From Closterium sp. NIES-65 (Eukaryota > Streptophyta > Zygnematophyceae > Desmidiales > Closteriaceae), in contig CANXME010002459.1 of the NCBI GenBank assembly GCA_948144175.1, positions 62,001 through 126,000 of the forward strand: 64,000 bases of DNA, given 5' to 3'. How positions within the stretch are numbered: position 1 is the first letter of the stretch; each line of letters begins with the position of its first letter. Positions 10,585-21,700 of this stretch are shown piece by piece. Made by a program: the position numbers and the translations under genes. The notes under the pieces were generated by a model. The model was not told the origin of the DNA. It saw only the letters and a program-made list of their open reading frames with translations, and searched no databases.

Positions 10585-11478
10585 GTGTCGTGCGACTGTC
10601 GCTCCCTCACCCACCGATCTGTCCTCTGGCACCACCGTCTACGTCACCCGTCGTTCCCACGTCTCAGTAGGATGGCACGTTACCGATTGGTCTCAGGTCT
10701 CCCAGAGTCGGTTTCCTTGCTTCCTTGCTCGCCTGCGCTGCTGTGCACTCCTTGTGTTGAGGGTCGGCAGCGCGCTGCCCCTCACTCCTCGTCGTTCCCC
10801 CCCACCACGGCTCCCTTCTAGACCCTGCACTTGGACGTCTGGGGCCCCTCCCCGGTCCTTGGCCCACGTCAGGAGCGCTACTTCCTGATTGTGGTGGACG
10901 ACTATTCCTGCTACACCACGATTTTCCCCTTGCGACGGAAGGCCGACGTGCCTACCGTCCTCAAGCCGTGGCTAATAGCGTGGGGTGGCGCCCAGGACCT
11001 GTGTGGGCTTCGCCTACACTCGGACCATGGTGGTGAGTTTTCTTCCACTCGCCTGAAGATGTTCTGTCAGGGTCTGGGGATCCTCCAGTCTTTCACGTTA
11101 CCGGCCTCTCCGCAACACAATGCGGTAGCGGAGCGACGCATCAGCCTGGTCATGGAGGTTGTCCGGACCTCCATGTGTCGTGCCGGTGCCCCCCAGTTCT
11201 TGTGGCCTCAGGCAGTCCGCTACGCACATCCACGGGTGACGCCGGTCTCCTTTTGGACAGGTTCTCCGGGCGTAGCAGCTAACTTCCGTGTCTGGGGTTT
11301 GCTGGCTCACGTTTGCGCCCCTGGCGTGAACAAGTTGTCTCCGCGCACTCGTGCCTGCATCTTCCTTGGCTTCCCTTTGGACGCCTCCGCCTGGGTGTTC
11401 TACGACCTGCTCACCAACCAGTTCTTCGCTTCTCAGGACGTCAGATTCGACGAGTCTGTCTGTTACTACAGGAGTTGA
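10585..11478 (+). pseudogene. Copia integrase of element N
   Basis: One frame covers the zinc-binding HHCC region (LWHHRLRHPSF, then CTPCVEGRQ) and the catalytic core with Asp in LDVWGPSP, Asp in LHSDHGGEF and Glu in QHNAVAERR. The copia integrase C-terminal part follows (LSPRTRACIFLGFP). A stop at 10819-10821 separates zinc domain and core, and a TGA at 11476-11478 ends the frame before the linker. No functional protease or RT accompanies it, so it cannot work alone. Confidence 0.85.
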
Positions 11479-12047
11479 CCCCACCGAGGTACTGAGGCCT
11501 TTTCCCCCCCCCTGTTCCTCACTCTTGAGCCCCCACCAGTCGCTCCGATAGCCCCCCCCCCCCCCTTCGCGTCCTGCCCCGTCAGGTGTGTCGCACGTCA
11601 CTCCGCACTCTTCCCCCCCGCAGCGTCCAGTCCCTGTCGTGTCATGGGGTGCGGAGGGTGCAGTTGCGGAGGGTGAGGGTACTGGGGCTGAAGGAGCTGG
11701 TGGTGTCAGCTCTGGGGGTGCAGGGGTTGTGGGCGTGGTGGTCACTCCTGTGGAGGACACAGTAGCCTCCAGTCAGCGGCCTCGCCCTGCCTCACCCCCT
11801 GGCTTCCCGTCCGTCCCGCAGTTTCCTTCTCGTTCTTCTCTACGGGGAGTTACTGTGGAGCGTGTTGGTGTTCCTATGGGAGGTACTGGAGGCCCCGGGG
11901 GTGTCGGTGGTGGAGGTGCTGGTTCTGGGGGTGCTGGAGCTGGAGGCACTGGCACTGTGGCGCCTACACCGTGCACTATACGTTTCCTGACCCGTGAGCA
12001 GCGTCTCCTCCGGTTGGAGAGGGAGAAGCGTGAGCGGTTTGAGAGGG

Positions 12048-12098
<51 letters not shown>

Positions 12099-12660
12099 GA
12101 GTAGAGGAGGAGTCACAGTAGCAGCAGCAGCAGGAGAGCGTAGAGGAGGAGTCACAGCAGCAGCAGCAGCAGCAGCAACAAGAGAGAGTAGAGGAGGAGT
12201 CACAGCAGTAGCACGAGAGGGTAGCGCACGAGTCCCGGTCGCAGTAGCGGGTGCAGCTGCAGCCGCAGCAAGAGAGGGTAGAGGAGGAGTCACGGCCGCA
12301 CCAGGAGAGGGTAGAGCAGGAGTCCCGCCCCCAGCGGGAGGTGCAGTTACAGACACAACAGGAGAGAGTAGAGGAGCAGTCACGGCAGCACCAGGAGAGA
12401 GTAGAGCAGGAGTCCCACCCGCAGCAGCAGGTGCAGTTACAGACCCAGCAGGAAAGAGTAGAGGAGTCACGGCCGTAGCAGGAGAGGGTAGTGCAGGAGT
12501 CCCGGTCGCAGCAGCGGGTGCAGCTGCAGTCGCAGCAGGAGAGAGCAGAGACGGAGCCACAGGAGCAGCAGCAGGGGCTGGTACCATTGCAGCAGACGCC
12601 AGAGAAGGCGGAGCAGCAGCGACTGCGACTACGCGACCTCCCCGACCCAGCACCTGCACG
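11479..12660 (+). repeat. Tandem-repeat linker between integrase and RT in N, with CAG microsatellite
   Basis: First comes a Gly/Val/Ala-rich segment (about 11640-11970). A block of about 13-15-residue repeats of the type QQERVEEESRPHQERVEQES follows (about 12000-12600), seeded by an uninterrupted CAG run near 12052-12094. Several CAG codons have become TAG (for example 12119-12121). The same position in other family C copies holds different repeat types, so this interdomain linker is a hotspot for repeat expansion. Confidence 0.8.
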
Positions 12661-13138
12661 CTTTGTTCGTGGTTCCCTACCGTCCCCTCCTGTTTCCCCT
12701 ATTGAGTCCCATTCCTCATCCCAGTGGACTCGTCGTTCCTCCCTCAGTTGTGCTGTGTCCCCAGAGCGTCGTCGGTCCCGTCACCGTGCAGACGGTCCAT
12801 TCCACCTTGTTCTTCGCTCTTGTGTTCCATCTCCTCTTGTCCTTCCACAGCTCCCTGGGTCATCCCTCACAGTGCTTCACGACCTGTTGTCCTAGTACGT
12901 GTGTGCCTCCCGTCCTGTCGTCTCCCGTGTTTTGTCCACGTTGGTCACTCACCCGAGCGCACCTCTGTCGCCTGTCTCAACTCTTGTTACCACTGTCGCT
13001 GGCTTTGCCTCTTCCCACCGCCTTCACAACGCCGTTCTCTGGGGGTGCTCCTGTCTTTCCCTTGGAGGTCCTCAAGGATAGGCATTTCGAGCTTGGTTTC
13101 CTTGCTGCCACTGTTCCTTATCTCTACTATACTACGCC

Positions 13139-13340
13139 ATGCTACTTGACTACGCCGCCTTGACTACGCCATGCTACTTGCCCCTGGATCCAGACGCCCT
13201 TGACATCCTGATCCCTCGCACTCACGCCGAGGCGGTCTCGGGACCTTGGACTTTGTACTGGATAGCAGCGGAGGAGGCGGAGATGGCATCTTATAGGTCC
13301 ACAGGCACTTGCGTCAACACAGACCCACCACCTAACCCGT
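13139..13340 (+). pseudogene. RT entry stub of element N, internally deleted
   Basis: The translation DPDALDILIPRTHAEAV through STGTCVNTDPPP matches the start of RT in M (1274-1440). At about 13338 it switches to sequence equivalent to 3045 onward, near the 3' end of M. About 1.6 kb of RT/RNase H is therefore missing. Confidence 0.75.
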
Positions 13341-13392
13341 TGCTTGCTCTTGTTGTTTCTACAGGACTACCGTCACCTAGACTATGGGAATG

Positions 13393-13488
13393 TGTCAAAC
13401 TATAATTTTATAGTCTGTGTAGTTCTAGTCTAGGTGTTCTCCCTTGTGTTATTTTGTACTTGCACTAGGGTTAGGTTTTGCATATATC
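13393..13488 (+). repeat. 3' LTR of N, truncated
   Basis: It starts TGTCAAACTATAATTTTATAG and matches 3101-3190 closely (CTAGTCTAGGTGTTCTCCC, ACTTGCACTAGGG). It is cut where the LTR of B2a starts. Confidence 0.7.
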
Positions 13489-13613
13489 GGTCAAAATTCT
13501 ATGCTATAGTCTGTGTAGGCTGTAGTGGGGTAGACTATATGGGGTACAACATTTCTAGGTTATCCTACTTGTACCCACCTCTTTCCTAGTTCATCCATTC
13601 CTCATTCTTCATA
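13489..13613 (+). repeat. 5' LTR of B2a (family C)
   Basis: 125 bp, first bases mutated (GGTCAAAATT instead of TGTCAAAC), ending TTCATA just before TGGTATAGAGCAGG. It contains the family block GTAGTGGGGTAGAC then ATGGGGTACAAC. Confidence 0.8.
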
Positions 13614-13642
13614 TGGTATAGAGCAGGTTCCCTCGTGGGAAC
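13614..13642 (+). other. Primer-binding site plus adjoining hairpin (B2a)
   Basis: TGGTATAGAGCAGGTTCC resembles the plant iMet site with two single-base gaps. It runs into the perfect inverted repeat GTTCCCTCGTGGGAAC (13626-13641). The same unit occurs in B2, C1, H and E. Confidence 0.8.
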
Positions 13643-13679
13643 GCTTCTCAAGGACCACCACTGAACTCGATTTTTCCCA

Positions 13680-14570
13680 CCTGAGGCGCGCCCCGTAGGC
13701 CGCCCTTACGACGCGCTCCCTTAGCGGCCCCTCTCACGGCCCCTCGCGCCACCCTTAGCGGCCCCGTCGCCGTCCTTTGCGGCCCCGTCGCCACCCCTCT
13801 AGGCCCCTTACGGCCCCTTTGCGGCCCGGTCGCCGCCCCTCTAGGCCCCGTCGCCGCCCCTCTAGGCCCCTCACGGCCTCTACGCGGCCCCGTCGCCGCC
13901 GCTCTAGGCCCCGTCGCCACCCCTCTAGGCCCCTCGCCGCCCCTTCGCGGCCCCGTCGCCGCCCCTAGTGGCCCCGTCGCCGCCTCTCTAGACCCCTTAC
14001 GGCCCCTTCGCGGCCTCGTCGCCGCCCCTCTAGGCCCCTTGCAGCCCCTCTACGGCCCCGTTGCCGCCCCTAGCGGCCCCGTCGCCGCCCCTGGAGGCCC
14101 CGTCGCCGCCCTTCGCGGCCACCTCGCCGCCCTTCGCGGCCCCGTCGCCCCCCCTAGCGGCCCCGTCGCCACTCTTCACGGCCTCGTCGACGCCCCTAGC
14201 GGCCCCGTCGCCGCCCTTTCACGACCCCGTTGCCGCCTCTGCCGGCCCCGTCGCCGCCCTTCACGGCCCCTTCACCGCCGACCCGCCCAGCAGCCGAGCC
14301 GCCAAGCCGTCCAGCACCCGAGCAGGCGAGCCACCAAGCCGCCCAGCAGCCAAGCCGCCGAGCCGCCCAACACCTGAGCCACCGAGCCGCAGAGCCGCCC
14401 AGCAGCCAAGCCGCCGAGCCGCCCAGCAGCCGAGCCGCCGAGCAGCTGCCATCGAGCCACCACTGCCACTACCGAGCCGCTGCCACCGCTATTGTAGCCC
14501 TGCTCCTTCCGGCGCGCCCCGGCCCTACCCACCCAGACTGGTGAGAACCCTCCCTGCTAGACCACTGCTA
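13680..14570 (+). repeat. Leader minisatellites of B2a
   Basis: Two successive arrays are present. The first (about 13690-14275) has units of about 20 bp built on CCCCGTCGCCGCCCCTAG. The second (about 14280-14460) is built on GCCGAGCCGCCCAGCAGC. Both precede the gag ATG. Long plus-strand frames through the arrays are compositional and I do not call them genes. Confidence 0.75.
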
Positions 14571-14572
14571 TC

Positions 14573-15052
14573 ATGGCGACCCCCAGTGTCCTTACCATTG
14601 ATGCTGAGGGTCGTGCTGTTGACTTCGAGGTCTGGATCGATGACCTGCAGCTTTTCCTACAGTGCGATAGGGCAGACGGACTCTCCCTGTTCGATCTCAC
14701 CTCTGGTGCCTCTCCTGCCCCGCCTACTGATGCTGATAGCAATGTTTGCTCACAGTGGGCCACGCAAGATGCTACTGCCCGTCTTGTTGTGCGTCGCCAC
14801 TTACCGACCGCTGAGCGTGCGCATTTTAGTCAGTACAAGAATGCTAAGATGTTGTACGACGTTGTAGTTGCACGCTACTCTTCCCCTGCCACTGCTGCTC
14901 TTAGCCGCCTCATACTGCCGTACCTGTTTCCCGACCTCGCCGCCTTTCCGACCATTGCTGACCTCGTTACGCACCTTCGCACTAGTGACACCCACTACTG
15001 AGCTGCGCCTTCTGCTGATTTCTGCGCCAAGAACCCCCCCCCCCATGTACAT
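14573..15052 (+). pseudogene. Truncated Gag N-terminal domain (B2a)
   Basis: ATG at 14573 begins MATPSVLTIDAEG, followed by FEVWIDDLQLFLQC and ARYSSPATAALSRL, the family C Gag N-terminal domain seen again at 16132 and, on the minus strand, at 49200. A TGA at 14999-15001 interrupts it. The frame then reaches a run of 11 C (15034-15044) followed by ATGTACAT, where the LTR of B2 begins. No zinc knuckle or pol remains. Confidence 0.8.
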
Positions 15053-15174
15053 TGTCAAACTCATATTATCTAGCTTGTGTAGGCTATAGTGGGGTAGACT
15101 CTATGGGGTACAGTTTCCTAGGGTTTCCTGCTTGTACCCAACCTTGTGCTAGTTCATTCACTCCTTTCTTCACA
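15053..15174 (+). repeat. 5' LTR of B2
   Basis: 122 bp, TGTCAAACTC to TTCACA, with primer site TGGTATAGAGCAGG directly after it. It interrupts the gag of B2a 8 nt past a poly-C run. Confidence 0.88.
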
Positions 15175-15202
15175 TGGTATAGAGCAGGTTCCCTCGTGGG
15201 AA
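15175..15202 (+). other. Primer-binding site plus hairpin (B2)
   Basis: TGGTATAGAGCAGGTTCC overlaps the perfect inverted repeat GTTCCCTCGTGGGAAC. A GGGCCCACC box follows at about 15212-15220. Confidence 0.82.
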
Positions 15203-15284
15203 CGCTTCCTTGGGCCCACCACTAAAATATTTTTTCTGACCGGAGCATCAGTCGCTCCTGCCCGAGGCGCGCCTTGTTGGCCGC

Positions 15285-16125
15285 CCTCCCAGGCCCCTAG
15301 TGGTCCCTAGCGGCCTCGTCGCCGCCCCTACGCGGCCCCGTAGCCGCCCCTAGCGGCACCGTCGCCGCCCCTAGCGGCCCCGTTGCCGCCTCTCTCCCAA
15401 CGCAGCCCCGCCGCCGCCCCTACGCGGCCCCGTCACCGTCACTACGTAGCCCCGTCGCCACCCCTACGCGGCCTCGTCGCCGCCCCTAGCGGCCCTGTCG
15501 CCGCTCCCCTACCTACGCGGCCCCGTCACTGTCCCTAGCGGCCTCGTCGCCACCCCTACGCGGCCCGGTCGCCGCCCCTACGCGGCCCAGTCGCCGCCCC
15601 TAACGGCCCCGTCGCCGCCCCTAGCGGCCCCGTCGCCGCTCCCCTTCCTATACGACCCTGTAGCCGCCACTACACGGCCCTGTCGCCGCCCCTACGCGAC
15701 CCCGTAGCCGCCTCTGGCGGCCCCGTGGCAGCTCCCCTCCCTACGCGGCCCCGTCGCCGCCCCAAGCTGCCCCAACGCTGCCTTTGCCGGCCCCGTCGCC
15801 GCCTCTACCGAGCAGCCCAGCAGCTGAGCCGCCCAACAGCGAAGCCGCCGAGGCATCAAGCAGCCAAGCCGCCCAGCAACCGAGCCGCCAAGCCGCCCGA
15901 CAGCCAAGCCGCCCAACAGCCGAGCAGCCGAGCCGCCCAGCAGCCGTACTGCCGAGCCGCCCGACAGCCGAGCCACCCGACTGCCGAGCCGCCAAAGAGC
16001 CGAGTTGCCCAGCAGCCGAGCCGCTGAGCCGCCGAGCCGCCCTGCCGTCGAGCCGCTGCTGTTCCTACTGGTGCGCCCCGGCCCTACTTACTCGGACTGG
16101 TGAGCTCACTTCTTGCTAGGCCACT
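15285..16125 (+). repeat. Leader minisatellites of B2
   Basis: An array based on CCTACGCGGCCCCGTCGCCG (about 15290-15790) is followed by one based on GCCGAGCCGCCCAGCAGCC (about 15800-16060). The layout is the same as in B2a, but unit number and variants differ. Confidence 0.75.
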
Positions 16126-16131
16126 ACACTC

Positions 16132-17616
16132 ATGGCTACCCCCAGTGTTCATACATTTGATACTGAGGGTCGTGGTGTTGACTTTGAGATCTCGATCGAT
16201 GACCTCCAACTGTTCATCCAGTGCGATAGGGCAGACGACCTCTCCCTGTTCAATCTCACGTCTGGTGCCTCCCCTGCCCCGCCTGCTACTGGTGACAGTA
16301 CCGTTCGCTCACAGTGGGCCACACGCGATGCTGCTGCCCATCTTGCTATGCGTCGCCACTTACCGACCACTCAGCGTGCGCACTTTAGCCAGTAGAAGAG
16401 TGCTCAAACCTTGTACGACGTTGTAGTTGCTCGCTACTCTTCCCCTGTCACTCCTGCGCTGAGCCGCCTCATGCTACCATACCTCTTCCCTGACCTTGCT
16501 GCCTTTCCCATAGATGCTGACCTCATTACGCACCTCCGCACTAAAGACACTCGCTACCGCGCTGCGCATCCTGCTGAGTTGTGTGCTAAGAACCCCCCCC
16601 CCCCCCATGTACATCAACCTCTACTACATAGTCACCCAGCTCCCTAACTCCCTTTGCTCAGTCAAGGACCACTTCCTCTCAGTTTGCCCCACCACTCTCA
16701 CCGTTGACCTCCTCGAGGAGCGCCTCCTAGCAGCAGAGAAGATCATAGTCGCTGTAGGAGCCTCTCGTGGTGACCCTCGCACCCCCGTCTTTGAGGGGTG
16801 TTCCCCTTCCCCCCTCTTGCCCTCTGTTGCTTCTGCTGCTACGGCCGACCTCGTTGGTTTCGAGTCGGTCGGCGCTGCGTGTGCCCCTAGCGAGAGACGC
16901 CGCACCGGCAAGGGCAAGGGGGGCAAGGGCGCAGGAGGGGCTGGCGGGGGCGGTGGAGGTGGTGGTGGAGGCAGTGGAGGGGGTGGGAGTGGTGGTGGGA
17001 GTGGTGGCGGGGGTGGAGGTGCTGGTGGCAGCAGTGGAGGCGGAGGTGGTGGCGGCGGTGGCCGAGGGAGCGAAAGCGGCGGATGTGGCGAAGGCGGCGG
17101 GGGTGGCGGAGGCGGCGGGGGTGGCGGGTGCGGCGGAGATAGCGGCGACAGCGGTGGAGCTGGTCGCGGCTCTGCGCAGAGGAGTGGGTCCAGTGGTGGT
17201 CCGCGCCAGCAGCAGCAACGTATTCGTGAGACCCTGTCCCCTCAGCAGCTCCGTGAGTGGTACTCTGCGCGTCAGCGCAGTGGGGGTACTGGTCCCTGCA
17301 CCTACGTCCTCCGTACCGGCGACCACGCTAGTGAGTAGTGCGGGGGCCCGCACTCCACCCAGCGCTGCTTCGGCCGACTGACGGACGCGTGGCGCCACCA
17401 GTACCCTGAGGCCTCTGAGATCCCTTGCTGGGGAGAGTTGTAAAAGGCGGGGGCTGCAATCTTTGATCTTGATTATGATGCTATTCTTGTTGCAACGTAT
17501 GCTGTGTCTGATAGTCTTGAGGGTGACTGTTACCTGTGTGTTCTGCCCGACCCGGGCATTGAGGCTGCTGGTCTAGGTGCTGGTGAGGCTGTTGCTCTAG
17601 GTGCTAGTGTGTCTGC
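16132..17616 (+). pseudogene. Gag of B2, frame change at a poly-C run, with glycine-rich tract
   Basis: ATG 16132 starts MATPSVHTFDTEG and continues through DDLQLFIQC; a TAG near 16393 replaces Tyr. At 16593-16606 a run of 14 C precedes ATGTAC, and the rest of Gag (MYINLYYIV, VCPTTLTVDLLEERLLAAEK) continues in a different frame. A Gly/Ser-rich tract of about 80 residues follows (16930-17160), then the conserved PQQLREWYS. A stop at 17336-17338 precedes the Cys/His segment CGGPHSTQRCF, and the acidic EGDCYLCVLPDPG region follows. Homologous Gag sequence occurs in C1, which also needs a frame change at its poly-C run. Confidence 0.8.
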
Positions 17617-18709
17617 TGTTGGTGTAAGGGCCTAATAAACTCAAGCTATTAAGACTTTATCACACTTAAAACCTCTCCTCGGGGTCACCTCCAAGGGTCC
17701 TTGGGTGCCTGGTACAAGACCAGCCCCTATCCTCGGGTCCGAGTTTGTAGAGAGAGGGATCAAGAGGGACTTAGTCAAAACAGCAAGAGTACCTTGAACG
17801 TCGCGCAGCGTATCGTGCAGACCGTCGATCGGATTAAGCTGAGAATTTCCTATATCGAAGCTCACTCTAAGAGCTTTAAAATAAGCCAAGTTGCCTCGCG
17901 AAAAGTTCTGCCATTACGAAGTTATGGCTCGGACAGCGTTAGCCTAGCGTTGGAGTGCTAGCGTACTAGCGTTGACTCGGGTAGCATTCCGCCGTCGCAC
18001 CGCGTAGAAAAGAAATTCCAGCAAGGAAGGAATTCGCTTGAATCAATTTCACTATATTCAGGTACAAACAGAGAAGGAATAAATAGCTCTAGCTAGCAAG
18101 GACCTTGGGAATCAACCTGGGAACAACCAGGGATGATCCCAAATAATTCCAAGCAACAGAACCAACCTGGCTGGACAAAATAGCAGGTGATAGGTTGGTG
18201 AACAACCTCTGGTTCTGTTTTTCCAACCTGGGAAAACAACAACCAGGTTCAGGTCCTAAAAACAGAACCTGTTTTGTCTTTGCCCAACCAGCCAAATGCT
18301 GGTTCCGCTGGTTTCCCCTGGCCCTGTAGCATGCAGATACAGACAAACAACATCCAACCTTCACCTAAATTGTACCCCTATAGTGCCTGCCCTGCTACAC
18401 TATAGTCAACCAAACAAAACAGTACAATTTCGAGTTGGATAGAACTGAATCTGCGCAATCAAGTAAGTTGAACCGCAAAGCTTCCATCTTGGGTTCCTTT
18501 GCGAGCTCGTCCTTTCTGCTTGTACTGTTCATAGCGCGTACAATGTTATGCCGAAGCGCACATTGTGCGAGTACCTGCAAATGCTTCAAGCGAAAATTGC
18601 GAAAGCAAACAAACACACAAACATACCATTCACACGCAAATGCATTCGCACACGCATACTCGTACAAACAGACGGCAGGATGTCGTGCAATGTGAATTTG
18701 CACCCAACA
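17617..18709 (-). repeat. Left (3') LTR of A2
   Basis: 1,093 bp, TGTTGG to CCAACA. It carries A2-specific bases against A1 (for example CACATTGTGCG instead of CACATTTTGCG), shared with the right LTR. Confidence 0.95.
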
Positions 18710-18751
18710 CACTCCCCCTCAGCCTGCCGGCTGCATCCCCATCATTCCATA

Positions 18752-21700
18752 CTAGTTCATGCTCATTCCACTCATGCGCACACAACGCCAATGAGACTCA
18801 TCCGCAAGCCTCTTGGTGAGGAAGTCTGCTGGCTGCTGGTGAGTCTTGATGTAGATCGGATTCACCGTCCCCCTCTTCACCTCCTTACGCAGCCAGTGCC
18901 ACTTGATACGCATGTGCTTGTTCAGCCCATGAAGCACAGCGTTCCTGGCCATCCCAAGAGCTCCCTTGCTATCACAAAACAGCGGCGTAGCAACCTTTTG
19001 CTCCTGGCCAATCTCCTCCAACAGCCTCCTCAGCCAAATCACCTCCTTCACCCCATGGAACATCGCCATGTACTCTGATTCCACGGAAGAGAGTGCTGTC
19101 TCCGTCTGCTTCTTTGACCTCCAACTAACCGGTCCTCCCCCAACTACGCAGATGTATCCTCCCACAGATGAGGAATCCTCCTTCTCAGAGGCCCACGTAG
19201 CATCAGTAAAGCAAGTGAGAAAAAGCTTGCCTTCTCCAAGCCTCTCCCCCTTCTCTTTCAGCACCTCAACCCCTTTCTGCTTCACCTGTGCAGATGCGGA
19301 GTATTGAACTCCAATGCTTGGGTGAGAGTTCAGATACTTCACCACACGCTCAGCTGCATCCACCTGATCCTCTGATGGATTCTGCACTACCCTAGCCAGC
19401 TGCCCAACCGAGAAAGAGATGTCGGGCCTCGTGTGAACTGCTGCATACAAGAGGCTGCCCACCAAGGACTGAAATTGCTGCTGCTCCTCGGCTTCAACCC
19501 CTTCATCCTCTGCAGCTTTCACAAGCTTGAATTCTGCTGGCAGGGGAGTTGCAACCTTGCGCTCATTCTCAATTCCGTACTTCTCCCCAAGCTCCTTGAT
19601 GAACTTCTCCTGGTGCAGCTTCAACCACCTGTGATCCAGATCCCTCTCCACGTGCATCCCGAGGTAGTACTTTACCTCCCCAAGGTTCTTGCACTTGAAG
19701 TTCTCCATCAGCTGCTGCTGCACCTTCTGGATCTCCTTCATGCTGCTGCTAAAGAGAAGAATGTCGTCCACATAGACCAGAAACAGCACCAGCTTCTCCC
19801 CCTCCCTCTTGAGAAAGAGGCTCTCATCACAGCTGCTGGTCCTGAATCCCATCTCCTCTAAAACAGCTGCCAACTTCTGGTACCAGCAGCGTGGCGCCTG
19901 CTTCAAGCCGTAGATTGACTTTTTCAGCTTGCACACCCTGCCCGTACCATCCTCATACCCAGGTGGCTGCGTCATGAACACCTCCTCCTCTAAAATCCCG
20001 TTGAGAAATGCCGTTGATATGTCCATCTGGATAATGAACTTCCCACCAACGGCTGCATCTGCCAACAAGACACGAAGGGTAGGGGGTTTGGCAGTGGGAG
20101 CAAAGATCTCATTGAAGTCCCGCTTCTCCTTCTGCATAAACCCCTTAGCCACCAACCTACTCTTGTAGATGGTGACCTGCCCCTTGTCGTCAGTCTTGAT
20201 CCTTAGCACCCACTTGCATTGTACCGCTTTCTTTCCCTCAGGCAGCACCACTAGTTCCCAAGTCCCATTCTCCAGCAGGCTCTGGTACTCAGCATCCCTG
20301 GAAGCTAGCCATTTGTCCCTATCTGGTCCAGCTAATGCCTCCTCCATGCTAGCTGGTTCCTCTGGTGCAGGGGCAAGAAAACAGTACGCAGGTTGATCCT
20401 CCTCATCCGGGTCATAGCCATGCTGTAGAATCAGCAATGCCTCCTCGGTCCCAAGCTGCTGCTCCGCTACATCAGCTCCTGCAGTCAGCTTCTTAGTAGC
20501 CATACGGGTACGTCCTGGCCTGGAGACGGGTGTCTCCCATCCCTTCATAATAACACCCTTCGGCTTCTTAGTTTTCCCCTGCTGCTGCTCTCCTCCCTCG
20601 GATCCAGCAGCTCCACTAGTGCTACCGCTAATCTCCACACCATCACCTCCACCAGCAGGTGCCTCCTGCACCTTCTCTTTATCACCACCCTCTGCAGCTG
20701 CCTCCTCTCCCTCCTCCCACACACTAGGAGTCAGGTCCAGCTGCATGGTGATCTGCTCCATCTGCTGGGACACCCTGGCCTCCGGCTGTTTCTCCCAGCT
20801 CCCATACATCATGCCCTCAACAAACTTCACATCCCTGCTGTCAAATAACACACCCTTGGAGGGTTCCCACAGCAGCCATCCCTTGCTCTCAGCAGCCAGC
20901 CCCAAATGCACACACCAGATTGCACTCGCCCCCAACTTACTGCGGTAGGTCTTGGGGACGTGGGCGACTGCCATGCAACCGAACACCCTCAGCATGTCCA
21001 CCGGCGGCTTCCTCCCAAGCCACCTCTCCAACGGCACCCACGAGTCATCCCCAACCTTTGTGAGTACCCTGTTCCTAGCGACGGTAGCGTGCCGAACAGC
21101 ATGGGGCCACATGGAGTTGCCCAGCCCAGATTCTATGAGCAGCGCCCTAGCTGTCTCCAGAATTGTCCGGTTCGCCCGTTCTGCTACACCGTTAGACTGT
21201 GGGGTGTAAGCCGTGGTCAGCTCCCTCTGGATGCCCTGCTTCTTGAGCCAGGCCGTCATCTCAGCTCCTAGGAACTCACCACCCCGATCTGTCCTAATCC
21301 GCTTCACCACACACTCCGCTTGCTTCTCCACGAATGGCAGCCAATCTTCCCGTATCGTAGAGGCGGCATGGTCCTTCTGCTTCAGCGGATATGCCCACAT
21401 AAGCCTGCTCCAATCATCCACAATGGTCAGGAAGTACCGCTCCCCCTTGTGTCCCTGAACCGGCAGCGGCCCCACCAAGTCCATGTGGACCAGCTCCAAC
21501 GGCTTCTTGCTCCTGCCAGCCACACTATGGAAGGGAAAACGGGTAAACTTTGAGAGCAAACAGATTTCACAGTTATCATCGGGTGGTTGTCCGTTCAGCT
21601 TCAAGCCCTTAACGGCTCCATCCTTCTCCAGCTGCTTCAGCAAAGGCATTGCCACATGCCCCAAGCGTCGGTGTGCCGTTGCCCAATCCGTCTCCCCAGA

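Larger units (their letters stand above)
10096..13488 (+). mobile_element. Degenerate family C fragment N (integrase, linker, RT stub, 3' LTR)
   Basis: This plus-strand family C copy lies to the right of A1. It has a remnant of the protease entry, integrase, a very repetitive linker, then only the first about 60 codons of RT before the sequence jumps to the 3' UTR at about 13338. The 3' LTR begins at 13393 after a mutated polypurine tract (TATGGGAATG) and is cut at about 13488 by the next LTR. The protease active-site motif TLDSG (about 10502-10516) is joined directly to the pre-integrase segment LYSLHTGS, so most of the protease is deleted. Confidence 0.8.

Noticed and set aside
14061-14867. 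268-codon plus-strand frame across the leader arrays of B2a
   Set aside because: A Pro/Ala/Ser repeat translation of minisatellites that overlaps the true gag start in another frame.
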